Assembly: GCF_030406085.1 (NCBI RefSeq)
Contig: NZ_CP129002.1
Span: forward strand, 871,584 to 935,583
Source: Bartonella sp. TP
GTDB lineage: Bacteria > Pseudomonadota > Alphaproteobacteria > Rhizobiales > Rhizobiaceae
Length of the DNA stretch: 64,000 bases
Direction of reading: 5' to 3'
The position numbers were made by a program, and so were the translations under genes. Shown here one piece after another: positions 1 to 11,956 of the stretch. The notes beneath the pieces were generated by a model. That model had not been told where the DNA came from, did no database searches, and saw only the letters and a program-made list of their open reading frames with translations. Numbering within the stretch: position 1 is the first letter of the stretch; each line of letters starts with the position of its first letter.

Positions 1-166
1 ACACATGGGGTAAATTTTTTGGCAGGCCAAAGCCAATTGCTGCTATTTTAGCTCCTAAGCTTTTTTGCAAGGGGACTAGTTGAATTATTGTAGAGCTGAC
101 CCCAGATAATCTTTGCTTAAAATTAGTCGCAAAAATTTCTGTCTTGCGCAAAGGCGATTTAGGCAT
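1..166 (-). CDS. LpcC-like LPS core glycosyltransferase, N-terminal fragment
   Basis: Only the first 55 codons lie in the window; the gene runs off the left edge. The start ATG (164-166) overlaps the end of greA by 8 bases, so the two are probably translated together. The peptide contains [20 protein letters not shown] followed by [12 protein letters not shown], which matches from memory the N-terminus of rhizobial/Brucella LpcC, a GT4-family mannosyltransferase acting on the lipopolysaccharide core at the inner membrane. The family call is by recognition. Catalytic residues lie outside the window, so the donor and acceptor are not shown here. Confidence 0.7.
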   Translation of the reverse strand, partial: MPKSPLRKTEIFATNFKQRLSGVSSTIIQLVPLQKSLGAKIAAIGFGLPKNLPHV

Positions 167-632
167 ATTTTATTTTGACTATTTCGTAAAATTTAGCTCC
201 AGAAGGCGCTTTTACTTCGATAGAATCACCAACTTGTTTGCCTATCATAGCCCTAGCGATAGGAGAAGAGATAGAAATTTTTCCAGATTTTACATCTGCC
301 TCATGTGCGCCAACAATTTGATATATTTTAACTTCTTCTGTCTCTTCATCTACTAGATCGATAGTTGCTCCAAATTTTATTTGATTGCCAGATAATTTGC
401 TTATGTCAATAACTTCTGCTCGTACTATGTAATCCTCTAGTTCATTTATGCGTCCTTCATTTAGGCTTTGTGCTTCTTTTGCAGCGTGATACTCAGCATT
501 TTCAGAAAGATCGCCGTGCGCCCTAGCTTCAGCTATAGCTTCGATAATACGCGGTCGCTCAGTTTGTTGGCGCCAAGCTAGCTCCTCTCTTAATGTGTCA
601 AATCCGTTTTTGGTCATAGGTACCGTTTCCAT
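159..632 (-). CDS. greA: Transcription elongation factor GreA
   Basis: GreA stimulates RNA polymerase to cleave backtracked transcripts so that elongation can resume. At 157 residues the protein has the usual length. The N-terminal coiled coil (about residues 1-75) carries the conserved acidic tip D41 and E44 in [15 protein letters not shown], which coordinates the catalytic Mg in the polymerase channel. The C-terminal FKBP-like domain (about 80-157) includes [14 protein letters not shown]. The start [11 protein letters not shown] matches the family. It lies 29 bases after the aminotransferase and overlaps the downstream glycosyltransferase, so the three may be cotranscribed on the minus strand. 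Confidence 0.97.
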   Translation of the reverse strand: METVPMTKNGFDTLREELAWRQQTERPRIIEAIAEARAHGDLSENAEYHAAKEAQSLNEGRINELEDYIVRAEVIDISKLSGNQIKFGATIDLVDEETEEVKIYQIVGAHEADVKSGKISISSPIARAMIGKQVGDSIEVKAPSGAKFYEIVKIKYA

Positions 633-661
633 AAAAAATCCTTTCTAACTTGTGCCGTTAA

Positions 662-1867
<1,206 letters not shown>

Positions 1868-1947
1868 TTATTCCCGTATATGTAGCTTATCATTTCAAGT
1901 GTACCCCAATAAGTTTACTAAATTTTTAGAAAAGTTCAAGGGAATAT

Positions 1948-3324
1948 TTACCAAATCCAAAACATATAGCCCCATATTGCTATTATAGCGGTCGGGGCTG
2001 GTAGGAATGCTATCAGGCATTTGGTTAAGATAAATGTTGATAATTTATAGCGCTGTAAGATTTGTATAGCTAAATATATGCTCCATAGCCCACATAAGGC
2101 CAATATTATCGAACGTAAAAAATTAACGCAAGGGAGAGCTATGCCAGAAAAATTCAATAAATTTATGCTAGTGCTGCTTAATCCTAGGAAAAGTCCGGCA
2201 AAAGCTAACGGTAGCAGCGCCATAGAAAAATGATCTATTAATATTTTTTTCTTAGCTGTATAATAAACAAGTCGCAGTATAAGGTTTAAGAAGCCACCCA
2301 GAATTATGCAATATATAAGTATATAGCTGATGATACAAAACCCGTCTAACCATGTAAATTTATCCCCAAGGCTGGGATAATTTGTTAACGCCCACCAGGG
2401 CGCATTGGCATTTAAAGGCCATAAAATATTGTGGTTTATAAGCCATTCGGCTAAAGCTTGTTTATAAGGTATGAAATGAGGATTTTTTGTCCAGGTAAAA
2501 GCGCCTATGGCTAAAGCAATCATACCGTAGGTAAGCAAGATACGATCCCAGCTGGTAGTTTTTAGTGCGCCTAAGCTAACTATTTCTTCATTTACCGATC
2601 TGGATGTTAAATTTACACTGTTGCGAAAGCCATCGCAGCGACCACACATATGGCAAGCAGAAACGCCTTGAAGTTGATGTATATTTATCATGGGAGCACA
2701 GCGAAAATTTGCTGTGTGAGTGTCTGTATAATTAGCCCATTTTTCTATGTCTGTTTTAAAGCTGATGGGGGCTAAACGTGATAATAAATTAAATACACCA
2801 TTTACTGGGCACAGGTAGCGGCACCAAACTCTAGTGCCTCTTTGTCCATAATAAATGCCTATGATTATAGCAGCCAACGTAGATCCGCCTAAGATCAATA
2901 AAGCTGGTTTTGCATAATCATAAACGCTTATTAATTGCCCATATATAGTAGTTAGTGCAAAAGCCAAAAATGGCCAACCTTTCCATTTTATCCATCTTGG
3001 TATTGTATGGCCGCGGCTTAATTTTTCGCTAGCAATTTCTGATAAAGCGCCTTCGGGACAGAAAATCCCACACCAAAAGCGGCCGAGGACCAACATAGAT
3101 AAAATAACCCCGGGCCACCATAAACCCCAAAAAATAAATTTGGCAAAAATAGCAAGATTATTAAAAATATTAGCGCTATATGGAGGCAAATCCATGCAGC
3201 TAGGCACAATAAGTAATATAAAATAGGCTATTATTATAACCCATTGCAGCCATCTGATAAAGCGCTGATGCTTTTGCAAAAAGGCACCAAACCGATTCAG
3301 TAAGGTGCTCTTAAGTGTTAACAT
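1948..3324 (-). CDS. ftrD: FtrD, membrane 4Fe-4S protein of the ferrous iron transporter
   Basis: This 458-residue polytopic membrane protein belongs to the NapH/polyferredoxin-like family. It has cysteine motifs RFWCGIFCP (C85, C89) and WCRYLCP (C168, C172), a lone C209, and a CxxCxxC cluster (C224, C227, C230), flanked by about eight hydrophobic segments. It is the last gene of an operon with the P19-, cupredoxin- and FTR1-like genes, which is the ftrABCD arrangement described in Bordetella and Brucella. In that system FtrD is proposed to take electrons released when Fe2+ is oxidised for uptake. Gap to ftrC is 19 bases. The family call is firm; the electron-transfer role is inferred from family literature. 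Confidence 0.88.
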   Translation of the reverse strand: MLTLKSTLLNRFGAFLQKHQRFIRWLQWVIIIAYFILLIVPSCMDLPPYSANIFNNLAIFAKFIFWGLWWPGVILSMLVLGRFWCGIFCPEGALSEIASEKLSRGHTIPRWIKWKGWPFLAFALTTIYGQLISVYDYAKPALLILGGSTLAAIIIGIYYGQRGTRVWCRYLCPVNGVFNLLSRLAPISFKTDIEKWANYTDTHTANFRCAPMINIHQLQGVSACHMCGRCDGFRNSVNLTSRSVNEEIVSLGALKTTSWDRILLTYGMIALAIGAFTWTKNPHFIPYKQALAEWLINHNILWPLNANAPWWALTNYPSLGDKFTWLDGFCIISYILIYCIILGGFLNLILRLVYYTAKKKILIDHFSMALLPLAFAGLFLGLSSTSINLLNFSGIALPCVNFLRSIILALCGLWSIYLAIQILQRYKLSTFILTKCLIAFLPAPTAIIAIWGYMFWIW

Positions 3325-3343
3325 AAGAATTAACTATAGTCCT

Positions 3344-4177
3344 TTACGTTTTCCTATTGCTATAACTGCAGAAAAGGATAGCGCTTACCCAAAAGAGTAC
3401 TAGGGCAGAGATCTGCATTAATGAAGGCGAGGCATGATATCCGGTAAGGCCAGTTAAGGTACTGTTGTCTTGTAATATCTGAGAACTGTTCCATATGGGA
3501 TTGGCCATAAAGTTGTAAAACCAATCCGGAATATTATAGTCAGCTAATTGCCCGGAAGCTTTATCGAAGGCACTAACAAATAACCCGCCACCTATTAGCA
3601 GCAGTGCAATTTCACTTATAAGAAAGAAATATCGCCATGAAATAGCATTGGCAAATTTCTGCAATAACCAAAAGGATAATAAGGCTAAGCACAAGCCAAT
3701 AATAGCTCCTAATATGAAATACGCCAAGCTGCCGCCAACTTGTTGAGCGCCAATACCGGACAAGAATACTACTGTTTCACTGCCTTCTCTAGCAACGGCG
3801 AGAGTTGTGATCAGCATCAGTCCCCAGCCTTGTGATTTTGCTAAGCTTTTTTGAGCTTGCTCTTCTAAGCGGCTTTTCATATGTTTACCATTTCTATGCA
3901 TCCATACTACCATTTGTAAAATTAGTAGAGCAGCAACAGCCATCATTATAGTAAACATCCATTCTCCGCCAGCGCCGCCATACCAATTACTGGCCAGCCA
4001 AAATATACCAGCTAAAATTGCAGCTATTAATAACCCAAGGCCTGTGCCATACCATAAACGGTTAGTATAATGGGTTAGGTTTTCTTTTCGTAACCAATTA
4101 TATAATATAGCGATAACCAATAGAGCTTCGACACTTTCGCGCCAAACGATAAATAATGGAGCTTCCATAATTTGCAT
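3344..4177 (-). CDS. ftrC: FtrC, FTR1-family iron permease
   Basis: This 277-residue inner-membrane permease has seven or so hydrophobic segments and both REXXE iron-coordinating motifs of the FTR1/EfeU family: RESVE at residues 13-17 and REGSE at residues 130-134. It would move iron across the inner membrane after oxidation of Fe2+ in the periplasm. It sits between the cupredoxin gene (17-base gap) and the polyferredoxin gene (19-base gap), all on the minus strand. The neighbourhood supports FtrC rather than EfeU, because no efeO or efeB gene is present. An alternative start at M4 cannot be excluded. Confidence 0.92.
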   Translation of the reverse strand: MQIMEAPLFIVWRESVEALLVIAILYNWLRKENLTHYTNRLWYGTGLGLLIAAILAGIFWLASNWYGGAGGEWMFTIMMAVAALLILQMVVWMHRNGKHMKSRLEEQAQKSLAKSQGWGLMLITTLAVAREGSETVVFLSGIGAQQVGGSLAYFILGAIIGLCLALLSFWLLQKFANAISWRYFFLISEIALLLIGGGLFVSAFDKASGQLADYNIPDWFYNFMANPIWNSSQILQDNSTLTGLTGYHASPSLMQISALVLFWVSAILFCSYSNRKT

Positions 4178-4194
4178 GATATTAAGCCTGTATT

Positions 4195-4536
4195 TTATTT
4201 TGCATTAATTTTAAAACCATTCATATTACTATGAAATTCGTCGATAAATTTATAGGTTCCTGGGCGCAACGGCGGTATGATAGCGAAGGATTGAACCCCA
4301 GAACCTAAAGTTTTTTCTACAATTAGCGATAAATTTTCAAATTCTGCTGGCGAGGTTCCAGTGTTTTTTATAATAATCTTAATACGTTGGTGAGCTGGAA
4401 CAGAGATAAAGGGAGGTGTAAAAACACCATCCTTTATCTCTAAATTATAAACAGCTGGCTTGTTGGCCATAGCATAATTTGGCGCAAGCAGATATAAGCT
4501 AGTTGTTAATAAAATATATATCCACTTGTTTGCCAT
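4195..4536 (-). CDS. ftrB: FtrB, periplasmic cupredoxin-like protein
   Basis: The 113-residue product begins with a signal peptide that probably ends after about residue 24 (NYAMA). The rest is a single cupredoxin_1 domain (about residues 28-113) with hydrophobic beta-strand pattern and a C-terminal PGTYKFIDEFHSN segment where the copper-site region lies. In FtrABCD systems this protein is thought to oxidise Fe2+ delivered by FtrA before import by FtrC. It lies 24 bases downstream of ftrA. The sequence is short and divergent, so naming depends on operon context as well as fold. Confidence 0.85.
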   Translation of the reverse strand: MANKWIYILLTTSLYLLAPNYAMANKPAVYNLEIKDGVFTPPFISVPAHQRIKIIIKNTGTSPAEFENLSLIVEKTLGSGVQSFAIIPPLRPGTYKFIDEFHSNMNGFKINAK

Positions 4537-4560
4537 TTTATTATACTCAAACTTTGCTTA

Positions 4561-5112
4561 TTAATATCCACCTTTTTTACCAGTGCCAGCGTAAACGAAA
4601 TCATAATGCGTTACGCATTTATTAAAAAATGGCGCCACACCTGTTTCTTTATCGATATGACGACCAAATTCACCTTTGTGATCTGGAGGTAAAATAGTAA
4701 GGGTTAAGTGATATTTGCCGGGTCCCATTAACTTAATATTGTCCCCATAATGTGGGCCATCATTAGCAACCATAGCCATTAGCGGGCCTTTTTTAGCTTC
4801 GGCAAGTCCATCCTTTTTCAATTCATAATCTATGCCTAAATATGGAATCCACCATCCTTCTGGAAAGCCATTTTTATTGTGCTCAACAGCATGTATGTCA
4901 GCTTCTAGATGTACATCAGATTTTTCTACTGGCGTCATCATGCCTTTAGGCATCATTTCTATAGGTTGCAGATAAACAGCACCGATTTCCATTCCACCGC
5001 ACATTTGGGGCTTGCCGATGGGCGTTTCACCAGCATTTGCTCCATAGGGCAAGCAAATAAAACTTGCTAGGCTTATACTTGCATAAAGTACTAAATTGTG
5101 TTTTTTTAACAT
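4561..5112 (-). CDS. ftrA: FtrA, P19/Tpd-type periplasmic iron-binding protein
   Basis: This is the first gene of the ftrABCD operon. The product (183 residues from the chosen start) has a signal peptide ending near GANA and a P19-family domain with MCGGMEIGAVYL, VHLEADIHAVEHN and GPGKYHLTLTILPP, whose Met and His residues form the Cu/Fe-binding site in known P19 proteins. I chose ATG at 5110-5112 because GGAG lies 7 bases upstream and the protein then begins with a normal signal peptide. An upstream in-frame ATG at 5163 would add 17 residues and lies inside the Fur-box-like operator. The role in periplasmic ferrous iron capture follows from the family. Confidence 0.9.
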   Translation of the reverse strand: MLKKHNLVLYASISLASFICLPYGANAGETPIGKPQMCGGMEIGAVYLQPIEMMPKGMMTPVEKSDVHLEADIHAVEHNKNGFPEGWWIPYLGIDYELKKDGLAEAKKGPLMAMVANDGPHYGDNIKLMGPGKYHLTLTILPPDHKGEFGRHIDKETGVAPFFNKCVTHYDFVYAGTGKKGGY

Positions 5113-5148
5113 TAATAACTCCTTATAAATATTTATTTTTTTAAATAT

Positions 5149-5167
5149 GACTATGATTATCATATTT
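5149..5167 (-). promoter_or_regulatory. Fur-box-like operator upstream of ftrA
   Basis: The inverted repeat ATGATTATCAT (5153-5163) is the centre of a 19-base segment that, read on the minus strand, agrees at 14 of 19 positions with the classical enterobacterial Fur box, including an unbroken central TGATAATCAT. It lies about 37 bases upstream of the ftrA start, where it would overlap a promoter, so iron-dependent repression is likely. In alphaproteobacteria Fur homologues may act as the manganese regulator Mur, and Irr/RirA also regulate iron genes, so the identity of the repressor is inferred only. Confidence 0.65.
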
Positions 5168-5265
5168 TATTTTTCTCTGCAAGTAAAATTTTTGACAATG
5201 GTAAGCGTAGCAAAAGGTAATGTTAGTAGTATGTTCTTATTTGTTTAAAAGGTTTGGAGCGCATA

Positions 5266-7065
5266 ATGGCAGTTGGAAATATTAGAGCTGTAACGCAGAT
5301 AGATAAATTATTTAATGAAAAAAAATATTCAGAAGCTATTATTCTGGCAGAAGAAACCTTGTTAAAACTTAAAAATCGCCGTGCACGTCTTGCGTTATAT
5401 TATTTACTCGGTTTGAGCTATAAGAAACTTAAGGATGATTTGAGGGCTGAAGAATATTTCAGAAAAGGCTTAAATGTGCGCAGAGACAGGAGATTCTATG
5501 AATCTTTATTGGAAATTCATGAAGATGCAAGAGATATTAAAAAACTTGAAACTCTGTTGCAAGATGCTATTAAACACCATCCTTCAGATTATGATTTGCT
5601 AAACGATTTTGCCCGTGCGTTTATAAATTGTGACAGCGATGATAAAGCTCTTTATTATTTTATTGAGTTAAAAAAATGGGGTTTGATTACTAGTTTAGCC
5701 AGAGAGATGGCTTTTTGGGACTCTATAGAGGAGACAGATGAGTTATTTGTATCTGATTTTCGAGCTGGAAAGTTTGATTATAGCCCGGTTTTGGCTTTTA
5801 CCTCTATACAAATACCGGCTTTTACACAGGAAGAATTGGGACATCTTGTAAAAAAATCTGCAGAGATAGGGTATGGATTTGGCTTGGATCAGCCAGCTTT
5901 AGTCGAAGGTTTTGATCGTAAAGTGCCTATGCAAAAAAAGGGACCGTTAAAGATAGGTTATCTGTCTTCAGACTTTTTTACTCATGCGACTATGCTTTTA
6001 TTGAGTAGAGTATTGGAATTGCACGATAGTACAGAGTTTGAGATTCATTTATTTATACTTAATTCTTATGAAGATCGAGATAGTATCTATGGAAAACGTA
6101 TAGAAGAAATGAATGTAAAGCGCCATCGTATTTCGCATTTGTCTATACATGAAAAGGCAAAATTGATTAAAGATGAAAACATACATATTCTGGTAGATTT
6201 AAAAGGCTATACTAAAAATAGCGGCACGGCTGTATCGGCTTTACGGCCAGCTCCTATAGTAGTAAATTGGTTAGGGTTTCCGAATACTTTTGGCGTTGAA
6301 AGATTAGCCGATTATATAATTACAGATCCTATTGTAACACCAATAGAACATGCTCCATTTTTTAGTGAAACACTGGCATATATGCCGCATTGCTATCAGC
6401 CAAATGATAATAGTATTTTATTTGAAGCTGATATTACGCGTGATATGGTAGGGCTTCCAGAAGATAAAATTGTTTATTGCAGCTTTAATCAAATAGCGAA
6501 GTTACATCCGCGGCAATTTGATTATTGGTGTAGGGTGTTGAGAGATGTACCGGATTCAGTATTATGGTTGCTAAAGCCTGACCATTTATTAACATGTAAA
6601 AATATTTTACTTGAAGCGGAAAAGCGTGGAATTCATGCAAAGCGTATAATTTTTGCTCCTAAGGTAGAAATGCTTACTCATCGGTTGCGATTAAGTCTTG
6701 CTGATATTGCTTTTGATTCTTTTCCTTGCACATCTCATACTACTGCCAGTGATCTTATGGCCGCTTGCGTGCCATTGATTGCACAAATAGGCCACACTTT
6801 TCCTTCTCGCGTTTCTGCCAGTGTAGTTACCGCCAATAATTGCTCGCAATTGGTAGCTCATAATATTGAGGAAGCTTATTCTTTGGCTTATGCTTTGGGT
6901 ACCAACAAAGACCTTTTGCGCGCTGTAAAAGCTGAAATGAAAAAGAATTTAAAAACTGCTCCTTTATATAACTCAGAGCTATTTACTAAAAACCTAGAGA
7001 GTTTATATAAAACCATGTGGGAACAATATCAGCGTGGTAAGAAAGAAATAATAACACTAAACTAA
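5266..7065 (+). CDS. SPINDLY/OGT-like TPR protein O-glycosyltransferase (GT41)
   Basis: The 599-residue product has TPR-like helical repeats at about residues 5-115 and a GT41 catalytic region at about 215-590. Signature segments aligning by eye with eukaryotic O-GlcNAc transferase are [62 protein letters not shown] and [17 protein letters not shown]. It should transfer a sugar from a nucleotide sugar to protein Ser/Thr, probably in the cytoplasm since no signal peptide is seen. I chose ATG 5266 over an upstream TTG at 5254 because GGAG lies 6 bases before it. It is divergent from ftrABCD and convergent with carB. Sugar and target are unknown. Confidence 0.85.
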   Translation: MAVGNIRAVTQIDKLFNEKKYSEAIILAEETLLKLKNRRARLALYYLLGLSYKKLKDDLRAEEYFRKGLNVRRDRRFYESLLEIHEDARDIKKLETLLQDAIKHHPSDYDLLNDFARAFINCDSDDKALYYFIELKKWGLITSLAREMAFWDSIEETDELFVSDFRAGKFDYSPVLAFTSIQIPAFTQEELGHLVKKSAEIGYGFGLDQPALVEGFDRKVPMQKKGPLKIGYLSSDFFTHATMLLLSRVLELHDSTEFEIHLFILNSYEDRDSIYGKRIEEMNVKRHRISHLSIHEKAKLIKDENIHILVDLKGYTKNSGTAVSALRPAPIVVNWLGFPNTFGVERLADYIITDPIVTPIEHAPFFSETLAYMPHCYQPNDNSILFEADITRDMVGLPEDKIVYCSFNQIAKLHPRQFDYWCRVLRDVPDSVLWLLKPDHLLTCKNILLEAEKRGIHAKRIIFAPKVEMLTHRLRLSLADIAFDSFPCTSHTTASDLMAACVPLIAQIGHTFPSRVSASVVTANNCSQLVAHNIEEAYSLAYALGTNKDLLRAVKAEMKKNLKTAPLYNSELFTKNLESLYKTMWEQYQRGKKEIITLN

Positions 7066-10000
7066 ACTTGGGCGTATTTAAAATAATCTTGCAACGGCCG
7101 AACGGTTAATTCATTTTCTTTAAGTGCTATAATCGCTTGGCTTGCTGCATTTGCGCCTGCTATAGTTGTATAATAAGGAATCTTTTGTAATAAAGCGGCT
7201 CGGCGTAGGGATTTTGAATCAGAGATACTGCTAGCACTGTTGGTCGTATTAAACATTAAATCTATTTGGTAATTGCGTATGGCATCCTCTATGTGGGGAT
7301 GGCCTTCGAATACCTTATTAATTTTTTTTGCTAGAATACCATTTTCTTCTAAATATTTCTGTGTACCTGTTGTTGCGATTATATTAAATCCGCAATTAGC
7401 AAGTATTCTTACTGCTGGCAAAATTGCTTTTTTATCTTTATTAGTTACAGATACAAATATAGTTCCTGTTTTGGGCAATTTGGCGCCAGCACCTATTTGG
7501 GCTTTGGCAAAGGCTAGGGGAAAGCTATAGTCAATTCCCATAACTTCACCTGTAGAACGCATTTCTGGGCCTAATAAGGTGTCGGTATTGGTGAAGCGTG
7601 CAAAAGGAAACACTGCCTCTTTTACCGCTATATGGCTTTGCTCAAAATTTTCATTTTTTTTGCCATAAGCTTTCATAGCTTGCTCTATATTTTCTCCAAC
7701 CATGATTCTTGTAGCAATTTTTGCTAATGGAACTCCAATAGCTTTAGCAACAAAAGGCACAGTTCTAGATGCGCGTGGATTAACCTCTAAAATATATATC
7801 ACATCGTTTTTTATAGCGAATTGTATATTCATAAACCCTATAATATCCAAAGCCTTAGCTAAAGCTTTAGCATGTTCTGTTACGCGCTCAACAACATCTT
7901 TGGCTAAATTATAAGGAGGCAACGCGCAAGCAGAATCACCAGAGTGGATACCAGCTTCTTCTATATGTTGCATTATGCCTACGATGCAGCAGTCCTTGCC
8001 ATCAGCTAAGCAATCTACATCTAGTTCAGTAGCATCTGTCAAATAGCTATCGAACAATAGAGGATTTGTGCTTAATAATCCATCTATTTGTCTATGTAAG
8101 TTATTTTTGAACTTACTTTTTATCTCTTCTGGTATGAGTGCTATTAGTGTGTTATCTATATAGTGTTGCAATTCTTTTTCGCTGTGTAAAACTTGCATAG
8201 CTCTACCGCCTAAAACATACGAAGGCCGTACGATGACAGGAAAACCAAGTGTTTTTGGTAGGGCATAAGCTTCTTTTACGGACCAGCTTATGCCGTTTTT
8301 AGGTTGAGTTAGTTTTAGGCGAGATAATAATTTTTGAAATTGGTCGCGATCTTCGGCTAAGTCAATGGCTAGTGGTTGGGTTCCTATAATAGGAATCCCT
8401 GCGGCTTCTATGGCTTTAGCTAAATTTAAGGGAGTTTGTCCACCAAATTGTACTATCACACCTAGTAATTCGCCCTTTTGTTTTTCTAATTCTAAAATAT
8501 TTAATACATGTTCGATAGTTAAAGGCTCAAAATATAAACGGTCTGAAGTGTCATAGTCGGTTGATACTGTTTCTGGGTTGCAGTTTATCATAATGGCTTC
8601 AATGTCCATTTCGCGTAGCGCAAAAGCTGCGTGACAACAACAATAATCAAACTCTATGCCTTGGCCTATGCGATTTGGGCCACCGCCTAAGATGATTACT
8701 TTTTTACGGCTGCTAATGTTGGCTTCTGAGTTGAATTGTCCTAAAAATTTAGCTTCATAGGTAGAGTACATATAAGCTGTAGAGCTATTAAATTCACCTG
8801 CACAGCTATCTATGCGCTTGAATACTGGCTGAATGCCTGTTTTATTACGCAGGTCTTTTACATAAGCTATACTATTATTACTGAGTGTTGCTAACCTTTG
8901 ATCGCTAAATCCCATGGCTTTTAACTCTAACAAAAGTTCAGCGTTTTGTGGCAAGCCATACTTTATTATACGTTGTTCGGTATGGATGATTTGCTCTATT
9001 TGTTTTAAGAACCAAGGATCGATTTTGGTGATTTGATATATTTCCTCCAAGGAAATTTGCATACGTATAGCTTGCGCTATATATCTTAATCTATCTGGGG
9101 TGATCTTTGCTATTTCCGCTAAGATAATATTTTTTTCTTCTCCAGCTTCATGAGGCGGCAAGGCTATCTCATCAAACCCGGAAAGTTTAGTTTCGAGCCC
9201 ACATAGAGCTTTTTGCAGTGATTCTGCAAAGCTACGGCCTATTGCCATTACCTCGCCAACAGATTTCATAGACGTGCCTAAGGTACTAGAGGACCCAGGA
9301 AATTTTTCAAAGGTAAAGCGTGGGATTTTTGTAACTATATAATCTATAGATGGCTCAAAAGAAGCAGGAGTCGCTCCCCCTGTTATATCATTTTTTAATT
9401 CGTCTAATGTATAGCCTACAGCTAATTTTGCTGCTATTTTTGCAATGGGAAATCCAGTAGCTTTTGAAGCTAAGGCTGAAGATCTTGAAACTCTAGGGTT
9501 CATTTCGATAACTATTAGCTTACCATTTTCGGGATTCACAGCAAATTGCACATTAGATCCACCAGTTTCTACGCCGATTTCACGCAATACTGCAATAGAA
9601 GCGTTGCGCATTCTTTGATATTCTTTATCGGTTAACGTCATTGCTGGCGCTACTGTTATCGAATCACCAGTATGTATACCCATGGGGTCAATATTTTCGA
9701 TGGAGCATACTATTATGCAATTATCATTGCTATCTCGGACTACCTCCATTTCATATTCTTTCCAACCCAAGACGCTTTCTTCTATAAGTACCTCAGTGGT
9801 GGGGGAGGCCTCTAGACCACTTTCAACTATTTCAAAAAACTCACTGCGATTATAGGCAATACCGCCGCCAGTGCCGCCTAAGGTAAAAGAGGGGCGAATT
9901 ATAGCGGGAAGTCCTATTACCTCCAAAGCCTCGCTGGCTTTAGCTATTGCATAAGCCATATAGGATTTTTTTCTCTTTGTTTCGTTATTACGCCATTCTT

Positions 10001-10559
10001 GTTCTAGCTCCTCTAAGGCAGTATGTTGCTCTGCGCCTTTTAGCAAAGTTTTTAATTCTGTTTTTTTTGCCTCATAAAAAGCTCTGTCTTGTTCTTTTAT
10101 TTCAGTTGCGTTAGCTAGCATTGAGCGCGGCGTGTCTAGTCCAATTTTTTGCATTGCTTCACGAAATAAAGCTCGATCTTCGGCTTTATCTATCGCCTGT
10201 GCATTCGCGCCAATCATTTCTACATTATATCGTTCTAAAACCCCCATGCGTTTAAGCGATAGTGCTGTGTTTAATGCGGTTTGCCCACCCATGGTAGGCA
10301 ACAGGGCGTTGGGGCGCTCTTTTTCTATAATTTTTGCTACTATTTCTGGTGTTACCGGTTCAATATAGGTAGCATCGGCCAATTCCGGATCTGTCATTAT
10401 GGTAGCTGGATTTGAATTTACTAAGATAACTCTATAGCCTTCTTCGCGTAGTGCTTTGCAAGCCTGGGCTCCAGAATAGTCAAATTCACAGGCCTGTCCA
10501 ATTACAATGGGACCAGCGCCTATTATTAATATAGATTTTATATCATTACGCTTTGGCAT
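7062..10559 (-). CDS. carB: Carbamoyl-phosphate synthase large subunit
   Basis: CarB makes carbamoyl phosphate from bicarbonate, ammonia supplied by CarA and two ATP, feeding arginine and pyrimidine synthesis. The 1165-residue protein has two ATP-grasp halves, with [12 protein letters not shown] in the first and [12 protein letters not shown] in the second. The C-terminal MGS-like allosteric domain begins near residue 1010 ([12 protein letters not shown]). Two insertions relative to the E. coli enzyme, a charged stretch near residues 155-205 and another in the second half after HYIDNTL, are typical of rhizobial CarB and explain the extra length. The start overlaps carA by 14 bases; the stop overlaps the stop of the convergent glycosyltransferase gene. 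Confidence 0.98.
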   Translation of the reverse strand: MPKRNDIKSILIIGAGPIVIGQACEFDYSGAQACKALREEGYRVILVNSNPATIMTDPELADATYIEPVTPEIVAKIIEKERPNALLPTMGGQTALNTALSLKRMGVLERYNVEMIGANAQAIDKAEDRALFREAMQKIGLDTPRSMLANATEIKEQDRAFYEAKKTELKTLLKGAEQHTALEELEQEWRNNETKRKKSYMAYAIAKASEALEVIGLPAIIRPSFTLGGTGGGIAYNRSEFFEIVESGLEASPTTEVLIEESVLGWKEYEMEVVRDSNDNCIIVCSIENIDPMGIHTGDSITVAPAMTLTDKEYQRMRNASIAVLREIGVETGGSNVQFAVNPENGKLIVIEMNPRVSRSSALASKATGFPIAKIAAKLAVGYTLDELKNDITGGATPASFEPSIDYIVTKIPRFTFEKFPGSSSTLGTSMKSVGEVMAIGRSFAESLQKALCGLETKLSGFDEIALPPHEAGEEKNIILAEIAKITPDRLRYIAQAIRMQISLEEIYQITKIDPWFLKQIEQIIHTEQRIIKYGLPQNAELLLELKAMGFSDQRLATLSNNSIAYVKDLRNKTGIQPVFKRIDSCAGEFNSSTAYMYSTYEAKFLGQFNSEANISSRKKVIILGGGPNRIGQGIEFDYCCCHAAFALREMDIEAIMINCNPETVSTDYDTSDRLYFEPLTIEHVLNILELEKQKGELLGVIVQFGGQTPLNLAKAIEAAGIPIIGTQPLAIDLAEDRDQFQKLLSRLKLTQPKNGISWSVKEAYALPKTLGFPVIVRPSYVLGGRAMQVLHSEKELQHYIDNTLIALIPEEIKSKFKNNLHRQIDGLLSTNPLLFDSYLTDATELDVDCLADGKDCCIVGIMQHIEEAGIHSGDSACALPPYNLAKDVVERVTEHAKALAKALDIIGFMNIQFAIKNDVIYILEVNPRASRTVPFVAKAIGVPLAKIATRIMVGENIEQAMKAYGKKNENFEQSHIAVKEAVFPFARFTNTDTLLGPEMRSTGEVMGIDYSFPLAFAKAQIGAGAKLPKTGTIFVSVTNKDKKAILPAVRILANCGFNIIATTGTQKYLEENGILAKKINKVFEGHPHIEDAIRNYQIDLMFNTTNSASSISDSKSLRRAALLQKIPYYTTIAGANAASQAIIALKENELTVRPLQDYFKYAQV

Positions 10560-11808
10560 TGTTTTTCCTAGAGCTGGAGTAATTATTTATATAGGTTTTA
10601 AATTTTTCAAAGAGATAATGGCTATCTTGTGGCCCTGGCGATGCTTCTGGGTGGTGTTGTACCGAAAAAATAGGTTTGTTTACAAAGGCAAGGCCACAAT
10701 TTGTACCATCAAATAAAGATATATGGGTTTGTATAACATTTTCTGGCAGGCTGCTGGGGTCCACAGCAAAACCATGATTCATTGAAACTATTTCCACTTT
10801 GCCAGTTTGACAATCTTGTACTGGATGATTCGCACCGTGATGGCCTTGATGCATTTTTATGGTTTTTGCTTTTACTGCAAGCGCTAGTAATTGATGCCCT
10901 AAACAAATACCAAAGATAGGTAAGTTACTTTCTATAAGTTTCTGTATAGTTGGCACTGCATAGCTAGCTGTAGCTGCTGGATCGCCCGGGCCGTTGGATA
11001 AAAATATGCCATCTGGATTTAAGTTTAAAATTTTCTGCGCGCTGGTTTGTGGTGATACTAATGTTATATTAGCGCCTAAATTTTTTAGTAACCGTAAAAT
11101 ATTACGCTTTATGCCATAATCGATTACAACGATATGCATATTTGCATTAGTGCTTGTATCATGGGCGGGGTATTCATGCGACTCCCAAGACCATTGGCTC
11201 TCTTGCCATTTATCATGCTCGGTGGCTCCAGCTTCTATAGCTAAATCCAAGCCCTCAAGGCCAGGCCACTGCTTTAGCTTTTCAGATAAAATTTTAGTGC
11301 AGAAGGGGCCATTTTCACTAAATTCGCCACTGTTATCATGGGCAATTATAGCATTAACAGTGCCATTTTGCTTTAGATAATGGGTTAAAGCCCGTGTATC
11401 TACGTTGCATATAGCGATAATGCCACGTTCTTTTAGCCATTGATTTAAATCTTGTACGGCACGATAGTTTGAAGGATCGCTGATGTCAGCTTTCATTATC
11501 GCCCCTATAGCGCCATGTTTTTTTTGTGGTATTAAATCTTCAATATCATGATTATTCGCCCCTACATTGCCTATATGAGGAAAGGTAAAAAGAACAATTT
11601 GTTCTAGGTAGGATGGGTCCGTTAATATCTCTTGATAGCCAGTTATAGCGGTATTAAAACATATTTCGCCAAGCTTTACACCAGTTGCTCCTAGCCCCTT
11701 ACCTTGAATTATCTCGCCATTTGCTAAAATAAGCCGTGCTGTAGTGGGGGTTGTAGACCAGGGCAAGACATTTTCTGCTAGGTTCATATCGGTCAAAATA
11801 ATCTCCAC
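10546..11808 (-). CDS. carA: Carbamoyl-phosphate synthase small (glutaminase) subunit
   Basis: CarA hydrolyses glutamine and channels ammonia to CarB. The N-terminal domain contains [22 protein letters not shown]-like sequence (about residues 39-60). The class I glutamine amidotransferase domain holds the nucleophile cysteine in [13 protein letters not shown] and the catalytic His/Glu in HHPEASPGP near the C-terminus. The start is uncertain: the GTG at 11808 gives 420 residues, while ATG at 11787 gives 413 and better matches the rhizobial N-terminus; neither has a well-spaced ribosome-binding site. It overlaps carB by 14 bases, so the two subunits are probably translationally coupled. Confidence 0.97.
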   Translation of the reverse strand: MEIILTDMNLAENVLPWSTTPTTARLILANGEIIQGKGLGATGVKLGEICFNTAITGYQEILTDPSYLEQIVLFTFPHIGNVGANNHDIEDLIPQKKHGAIGAIMKADISDPSNYRAVQDLNQWLKERGIIAICNVDTRALTHYLKQNGTVNAIIAHDNSGEFSENGPFCTKILSEKLKQWPGLEGLDLAIEAGATEHDKWQESQWSWESHEYPAHDTSTNANMHIVVIDYGIKRNILRLLKNLGANITLVSPQTSAQKILNLNPDGIFLSNGPGDPAATASYAVPTIQKLIESNLPIFGICLGHQLLALAVKAKTIKMHQGHHGANHPVQDCQTGKVEIVSMNHGFAVDPSSLPENVIQTHISLFDGTNCGLAFVNKPIFSVQHHPEASPGPQDSHYLFEKFKTYINNYSSSRKNNAKA

Positions 11809-11956
11809 AAAGGTTAGAGCGCAGGTGCTTCCGCAGCCAAGAGAAGTTAGTGTTCTAACCCAGCTAATTGTTTAAAAATATATTGTATGGCTAAGTTAAG
11901 GAGTTTAACGCTTTTTTAACAAAAGGTCAAGTCTAGCGCAAAAGTTTAATTTGTGG

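Noticed and set aside
5152-5164. Palindrome considered as part of an extended ftrA coding region starting at 5163
   Set aside because: The extension lacks a ribosome-binding site, puts extra residues before a normal signal peptide, and the start codon would fall inside the operator; ATG 5112 with GGAG is better.
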